Of a stretch of DNA of 35,734 bases, positions 31,678-35,734 are shown piece by piece (the stretch's first letter is position 1; the number at the start of each line of letters is the position of its first letter). This DNA is from UBA4874 sp002399435 (GTDB taxonomy: Bacteria; Bacillota; Clostridia; Caldicoprobacterales; DTU083). The position numbers were made by a program, and so were the translations under genes. The notes beneath the pieces are model-generated. The model saw only the letters and a program-made list of their open reading frames with translations, had not been told where the DNA came from and ran no database searches. Location: the NCBI GenBank assembly GCA_036823195.1, contig DAISGI010000024.1:1-35734 (forward strand), written 5' to 3'.

Positions 31678-32820
31678 ATGCTGTTTTTTATGGGCAATTT
31701 AAGCAAGCTGCTGAGCGGCATAAGAGGCTTGACCTGGCAGAGTGTACTAATGATGGCAATTGGTTGCGTTTTGATTTATCTGGCAATCAAAAAGGAATAT
31801 GAGCCGCTTTTGCTTCTCCCGATCGGATTCGGTGCAATCATGACCAACATACCCGGATCTGCCGCAGTCGGAGAGCATGGCTTTCTGACCATTCTCTATG
31901 ATGCAGGTATTGTAACAGAATTATTTCCGATTCTCATTTTTATTGCAGTAGGCGCCATGATCGACTTTACTCCATTACTGAAGCAACCCGTCACTCTTTT
32001 CTTCGGTGCAGCTGCGCAGTTTGGTATTTTTGCCGCCATGCTTCTGGCAGCAGGTGCCAATTTAATATGGCCGGGCATCTTCAGCCTGAAGGAAGCAGCC
32101 GCCATTGGCATTATCGGCGCAGCCGACGGTCCCACCTCCATTTTCGTCGGGAATCTGTTTGCTCCAAGATTTATGGGAGCCATTACCGTAGCGGCATATT
32201 CCTATATGGCATTGGTTCCGATGATTCAGCCTCCGGTTATCAAGGCATTGACAACAAAGGAAGAGCGTAAAATTCACATGGATATCAGTTATGATGTAAA
32301 GGTATCCAAAACCGTTTTGATCCTGTTCCCCATTGTCGTTACCATCGTCGCAGGGATTGTCGCCCCCATCTCCGTTCCGTTGATCGGCGCATTGATGTTT
32401 GGAAATCTGATCCGCGAATGCGGCGTGCTGGAACATCTTTCCCAAACTGCTCAGAACGAGCTGGGAAATCTTGTTACGCTGCTCCTTGGCATCACCATCG
32501 GCTCAACCATGGTGGCAAAGGAATTCCTTACTTTAAATACTCTGCTGATCCTGTGCATCGGCCTTCTTGCTTTTGTTTTTGATACGGGATTTGGTGTGCT
32601 GTTTGCAAAATTTGTAAATCTGTTTTTGAAGAAAAAAATCAATCCGATGATCGGTGGCTGCGGAATTTCCGCATTCCCCATGTCCGCCCGGATCGTACAG
32701 AAAATGGCTCAGGCAGAGGATGATCAGAACTTTATCCTGATGCCCGCCATCGGAGCAAATGTTGCCGGACAGATCGGATCCATTGTCGCAGGATCCATTA
32801 TCCTGGCATTACTCAGTTAG
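31678..32820 (+). CDS. oadB: sodium-pumping decarboxylase beta subunit, OadB/GcdB/MmdB family
   Basis: Membrane subunit that couples decarboxylation of a biotin-bound carboxyl group to sodium export. About 380 residues, very hydrophobic, with family motifs KKEYEPLLLLPIGFGAIMTNIP, GIIGAADGPTSIFVG (the aspartate is the essential sodium/proton site of OadB), and GGCGISAFPMSARIVQKMA, GANVAGQIGSIVAGSIILAL. The start is uncertain: ATG 31678 and ATG 31690 are both plausible, and ATG 31645 has no ribosome site. No carboxyltransferase (alpha) or biotin-carrier gene is in the window, so the substrate acid (oxaloacetate, methylmalonyl-CoA or glutaconyl-CoA) is unknown. Confidence 0.93.
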   Translation: MLFFMGNLSKLLSGIRGLTWQSVLMMAIGCVLIYLAIKKEYEPLLLLPIGFGAIMTNIPGSAAVGEHGFLTILYDAGIVTELFPILIFIAVGAMIDFTPLLKQPVTLFFGAAAQFGIFAAMLLAAGANLIWPGIFSLKEAAAIGIIGAADGPTSIFVGNLFAPRFMGAITVAAYSYMALVPMIQPPVIKALTTKEERKIHMDISYDVKVSKTVLILFPIVVTIVAGIVAPISVPLIGALMFGNLIRECGVLEHLSQTAQNELGNLVTLLLGITIGSTMVAKEFLTLNTLLILCIGLLAFVFDTGFGVLFAKFVNLFLKKKINPMIGGCGISAFPMSARIVQKMAQAEDDQNFILMPAIGANVAGQIGSIVAGSIILALLS

Positions 32821-32834
32821 GAGGTGTTCGTTTC

Positions 32835-32954
32835 ATGGATATTGTTATGGGTGCACTGGAAGTCATGGGAGTTGGATTAGCAGGTGTATTCCTGGTTCTG
32901 GCCCTGTTTTACGGACTGGTCAAACTGATGATGAAACTGTTTCCCGGGGACTGA
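32835..32954 (+). CDS. 39-residue OadG-like micro-protein
   Basis: A very short gene directly after oadB. AGGAGGTG (32819-32826) touches the oadB stop and stands eight bases before the ATG. The product is MDIVMGALEVMGVGLAGVFL followed by a second hydrophobic part ending KLMMKLFPGD: one membrane helix with the glycine and methionine pattern of OadG gamma subunits, which anchor the decarboxylase complex. Usual OadG proteins are about 80 residues or more, with a charged cytoplasmic tail; that tail is absent. Position, ribosome site and sequence all support a real gene. Confidence 0.8.
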   Translation: MDIVMGALEVMGVGLAGVFLVLALFYGLVKLMMKLFPGD

Positions 32955-33211
32955 TTCCACCGGCTTTTTATAGTATCATGATGCTCCCGCAGACACAGGA
33001 GGTCATAATACTGTAAAAAACCGTATAGACTATTTTTGATAAGCATCATTGTATTTGCATGCGACACGGCTCTTTAGGAGGGAGAGTCCGCCGGTCCGGT
33101 ATCCATGGGGCCCATAAGTTTAAAATGTCTGGCCGGCCCCGTTGTTGCATCTGCTACAATACGATGTTTCAATATAAATATTATTACTTAATGATTAGGG
33201 GGAGATAAAAA
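32955..33211 (+). other. intergenic region before the pyrophosphatase gene
   Basis: About 257 bp with no gene. TGCTACAAT (33152-33160) looks like an extended -10 box without a clear -35. GC-rich self-complementary stretches occur (ggccggcc near 33131), but I see no clear terminator after the OadG-like gene, so partial read-through into the pyrophosphatase gene is possible. Confidence 0.4.
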
Positions 33212-35251
33212 GTGTTGTGGACGTATCTTTCATTGGTGATAGCTGCCATAGCCATTGGTGTGGCAGTCTATTTCTACAAATGGGTTCAAAACCTCCCTGT
33301 GGCAGAAGGAAACATAGCACACATCGGCCAGCTGGTACGAAACGGTGCCTTCACCTTCCTGAAGAGGGAATATCGTATTCTGGCTATTTTTGTCGGCATT
33401 GTTGCTGTTATTATTCTGATCATCTTTCCTTCTCCCATATGGAAAGGCCATATCGGCAGTAACCTATTCGCAGCGGTCTCCTATATCGCCGGCTCTGTAC
33501 TGTCTGCCATCGCCGGCTATGTCGGCATCAGCATTGCAACATTGGCCAACGTGCGTTCGGCTTCTGCAGCCAAGAAAGGCCTGGCTCCGGCTTATATGGC
33601 AGGCTTCCGCGGTGGTGCCGTAATGGGAATGGCAGTTGTCAGTACCGCTCTGGCAGGTGCAGCCCTCCTTCATCTGCTTACCGGCAATGCCAGCATGGTA
33701 ATGGCATTCAGCTTTGGTGCCAGCTCCCTGGCGTTGTTTGCCAAGGCAGGCGGCGGGATTTTCACCAAAACGGCCGATATCTCCGCAGATCTGATCGGCA
33801 AGGTGGAGCTGGGTCTCCCCGAGGATGATCCCCGGAACCCTGCTGTTATTGCAGACAATGTCGGAGACAACGTCGGGGACGTTGCCGGAATGGGCGCAGA
33901 TCTGTTTGACTCCCAGGTAGCCTCCCTTGCAGCAGCTCTGGTGATTGCCGCACCGCTTGGTGAGATTGAAGTTATTTTCTGTCTGGGTGCCCTGGGACTT
34001 CTTGCTTCCGTCATTGGTGTATTGTTTGCCCGTGTCGGCGAAAACGGAAATCCCAGCAGGGCTCTGAACGGCGGCACCTATCTGACCTGCGGCATCTTTG
34101 CCGTGCTGACTCTCATTGCTTTCCTGTCTTCCAGCTTCAACCTGCGCATCTGGGGCGCTGCCATGCTCGGAATGCTGGTCGGTATTATTATCGGCATTAC
34201 CAGTGATTTCTTTACCGGCGACGATAAAAAGCCGGTCGCCAAAGTCGCTGAATCCTCCAAAACCGGCCCGGCCTTTACCATCCTTTCCGGCTTTTCCTAC
34301 GGCCTGGTAAGTGTACTTCCTGCCCTGATCGGTATCGGGATCGCCGCACTGGGTTCCTATAAGCTCTGTGAACCTTTGGGCGGGAATTATGCCATGTTCG
34401 GAATCGCCATCTCTGCCATCGGAATGCTTTCCATCGTCGGTATGATTATTTCCAATGATGCCTACGGCCCCATTGTGGATAATGCCCGCGGCCTTGCAGA
34501 AATGGGCAATATGGGGGACGACGTTCTGGATACGACGGATAAGCTGGATTCTGCCGGCAATACCGCAAAAGCCATCACCAAGGGGTTTGCCATCGGTGCG
34601 GCGGGGCTGACCGTCATCGCCCTGCTGGGTGCCTTCCAGGAAACGGTGGAAGCCGCAACCGGGAACGCTCTTACCTTCAATCTGATGAACCCGCTGGTAT
34701 TCTTCGGAGTTTTGATTGGTTCCGCCATTCCTGCCGTATTCTCCGCTATGCTGATGCTGGGGGTAAACCGGAATTCTCAGAAAATGGTGGATGAGATCCA
34801 CAGACAGTTCAATACCATTGCAGGTCTGAAGGAAGGAAAACCAGGTGTCATGCCCGAATACGACAAATGCATTGATATTGCTGCAGTCGGTGCCATCAAG
34901 GAACTGATCCCTGCCGGCGTTTTCACAATCCTCAGTACTCTGGTGGTAGGATTTGTCGGAGGCCCCCAGGCAATGGGCGGTTTCCTTGGCGGAAACATCA
35001 TTACCGGCCTGTTCCTGGCATTACTCATGAGCAATGCAGGCGGGCTCTGGGACAATTCCAAGAAGTTCATTGAATCCGGAAACTACGGCGGCAAAGGCAG
35101 CGATGCCCATAAAGCCAGCGTAATCGGAGACACGGTAGGCGATCCTTTCAAGGATACTGCCGGCCCGTCCATCAATACACAGATTACCGTGGTTTCCCTG
35201 GTAGCAACCATTACAGCTACCCTGTTCGCAACCTTCTCTCTGTTTGGCTGA
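33212..35251 (+). CDS. hppA: membrane-bound ion-translocating pyrophosphatase
   Basis: Splits pyrophosphate and pumps protons or sodium. The 679-residue protein has about 16 membrane segments and the PPi-binding motifs GGIFTKTADISADLIGKVE, DDPRNPAVIADNVGDNVGD and DNARGLAEM, plus the C-terminal GDTVGDPFKDTAGPS. In AGNTAKAITKG the lysine stands where potassium-independent enzymes have it (potassium-dependent ones have alanine). In MGADLFDSQV the usual glutamate of the ion gate region is replaced by aspartate, so the pumped ion cannot be assigned. The start is GTG 33212, after GGGGGAG. It follows the oadB/oadG-like pair. Confidence 0.96.
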   Translation: MLWTYLSLVIAAIAIGVAVYFYKWVQNLPVAEGNIAHIGQLVRNGAFTFLKREYRILAIFVGIVAVIILIIFPSPIWKGHIGSNLFAAVSYIAGSVLSAIAGYVGISIATLANVRSASAAKKGLAPAYMAGFRGGAVMGMAVVSTALAGAALLHLLTGNASMVMAFSFGASSLALFAKAGGGIFTKTADISADLIGKVELGLPEDDPRNPAVIADNVGDNVGDVAGMGADLFDSQVASLAAALVIAAPLGEIEVIFCLGALGLLASVIGVLFARVGENGNPSRALNGGTYLTCGIFAVLTLIAFLSSSFNLRIWGAAMLGMLVGIIIGITSDFFTGDDKKPVAKVAESSKTGPAFTILSGFSYGLVSVLPALIGIGIAALGSYKLCEPLGGNYAMFGIAISAIGMLSIVGMIISNDAYGPIVDNARGLAEMGNMGDDVLDTTDKLDSAGNTAKAITKGFAIGAAGLTVIALLGAFQETVEAATGNALTFNLMNPLVFFGVLIGSAIPAVFSAMLMLGVNRNSQKMVDEIHRQFNTIAGLKEGKPGVMPEYDKCIDIAAVGAIKELIPAGVFTILSTLVVGFVGGPQAMGGFLGGNIITGLFLALLMSNAGGLWDNSKKFIESGNYGGKGSDAHKASVIGDTVGDPFKDTAGPSINTQITVVSLVATITATLFATFSLFG

Positions 35252-35361
35252 TTCCATCCATAAGAAACCGGGAAGAAAGAAGCAGAACAGAAACAAAAAC
35301 TGCCGGGTGAAATCAGATACCCGACAGGAACGAAACAAAAAACAAGGAAAGTAACAAAGAA

Positions 35362-35400
35362 AGCACCCTGTGGGGAACAACTCCCGCAAGGTGCTTTTAT
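35362..35400 (+). terminator. terminator after hppA, possibly bidirectional
   Basis: AGCACCCTGTGGG (from 35362) pairs imperfectly with CCCGCAAGGTGCT (ending 35395), followed by TTTTATTA. On the minus strand the same stem is followed by TTCTTTG, so it may also end the purA transcript. Confidence 0.8.
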
Positions 35401-35423
35401 TATCGGTTCACGGACATCCTCCG

Positions 35424-35734
35424 TTATCTTACGATCACGTCGTCTCTCTTCGGCCCGTTGGAAATCAGCCGGACGGGATATCCGATCTTCTTTTCAATAA
35501 ACTCCACATATTTCTTCGCGTTATTCGGAAGCTTCTCAAAGTCATGAATCCCGCTGATATCGCATTTCCAGCCGTCCAGATACTCATACACGGGTTTTGC
35601 CCGATTCAGAAGGGGGGTAATGGGGAAAATATCGGTTACCCTATCGTCGATTTCATAGCCGGTACAAATCGGTATGATGTCCAGATAGCCCAATACATCC
35701 AGCAGTGACAAGGCAACCTGGGTTGTCCCCTGCA
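35424..35734 (-). CDS. purA: adenylosuccinate synthetase, C-terminal part, cut by window edge
   Basis: C-terminal 103 residues of PurA, which joins IMP and aspartate in AMP synthesis. The visible part begins QGTTQVALSLLDVLGYLD and includes ICTGYEID, KPVYEYLDGWKCDI, LPNNAKKYVEFIEKKIGYPV and the end ISNGPKRDDVIVR, a standard PurA terminus. The gene continues past the right edge, so its start is not visible. Confidence 0.95.
   Translation of the reverse strand, partial: QGTTQVALSLLDVLGYLDIIPICTGYEIDDRVTDIFPITPLLNRAKPVYEYLDGWKCDISGIHDFEKLPNNAKKYVEFIEKKIGYPVRLISNGPKRDDVIVR

Noticed and set aside
33464..34801. 445-codon minus-strand frame
   Set aside because: Shadow of hppA; the plus strand encodes all pyrophosphatase motifs.

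Overview
The window looks like a chromosome segment of a low-to-moderate GC Firmicute, most likely a clostridial gut- or sediment-type anaerobe. Evidence: strong AGGAGG ribosome sites, textbook sigma-A promoters, many TTG start codons, LplABC-type carbohydrate ABC transporters without their own ATPase, a clostridial SUF order (sufC-B-D-S-U), an OadB-type sodium pump subunit and a membrane pyrophosphatase. No species can be named from the sequence alone. No phage, insertion sequence, integrase or convincing CRISPR array is visible.

Layout. 1-6400: a minus-strand operon (promoter 6374-6401) for an amino-sugar/sialic-acid-type substrate: solute-binding lipoprotein, two permeases, a DUF4855-like protein, NanE epimerase and a ROK kinase. 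6500-11640: a potassium module: KdpD/KdpE-like two-component pair, a small membrane-anchored TrkA-N-like protein, and divergently the TrkH/KtrB channel and TrkA/KtrA gating subunit. 11740-15850: an LplABC-type transporter (binding lipoprotein, two permeases) read leftward from a perfect promoter that carries an inverted repeat; a divergent Xre-type regulator follows. 16500-20780: two Gfo/Idh/MocA oxidoreductases, a LacI-type regulator and a DUF1861 (GH130-like) protein. 20900-23050: a beta-helix lipoprotein, an orphan secreted-looking small ORF with a strong promoter, and an alpha/beta hydrolase. 23100-28880: SUF iron-sulfur cluster operon headed by a Cys-rich MarR-type regulator with paired palindromes at its promoter. 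28960-31440: DtxR-type metal regulator, tRNA-Arg(ACG), L-rhamnose isomerase, and a 52-residue protein with 11 cysteines. 31570-35400: OadB-like sodium pump beta subunit, a 39-residue OadG-like micro-protein, and a membrane-bound pyrophosphatase. The right edge holds the C-terminus of adenylosuccinate synthetase.

How the parts fit. Two sugar-uptake systems and their catabolic enzymes sit beside their likely local regulators; both transporters must borrow an ATPase encoded elsewhere (known for MsmK-type systems; here an inference). The potassium genes form a compact sensing and uptake unit. SUF plus DtxR is a plausible iron/Fe-S homeostasis block. The OadB/OadG-like pair beside the pyrophosphatase suggests an ion-pumping energy-conservation locus. 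The most unusual items are the Cys-rich MarR heading suf, the repeat-bearing SufD N-terminus, the micro-OadG, the missing normal start codon of trkH, a 31-bp direct repeat spanning a gene end, and several short tandem repeats confined to intergenic DNA.
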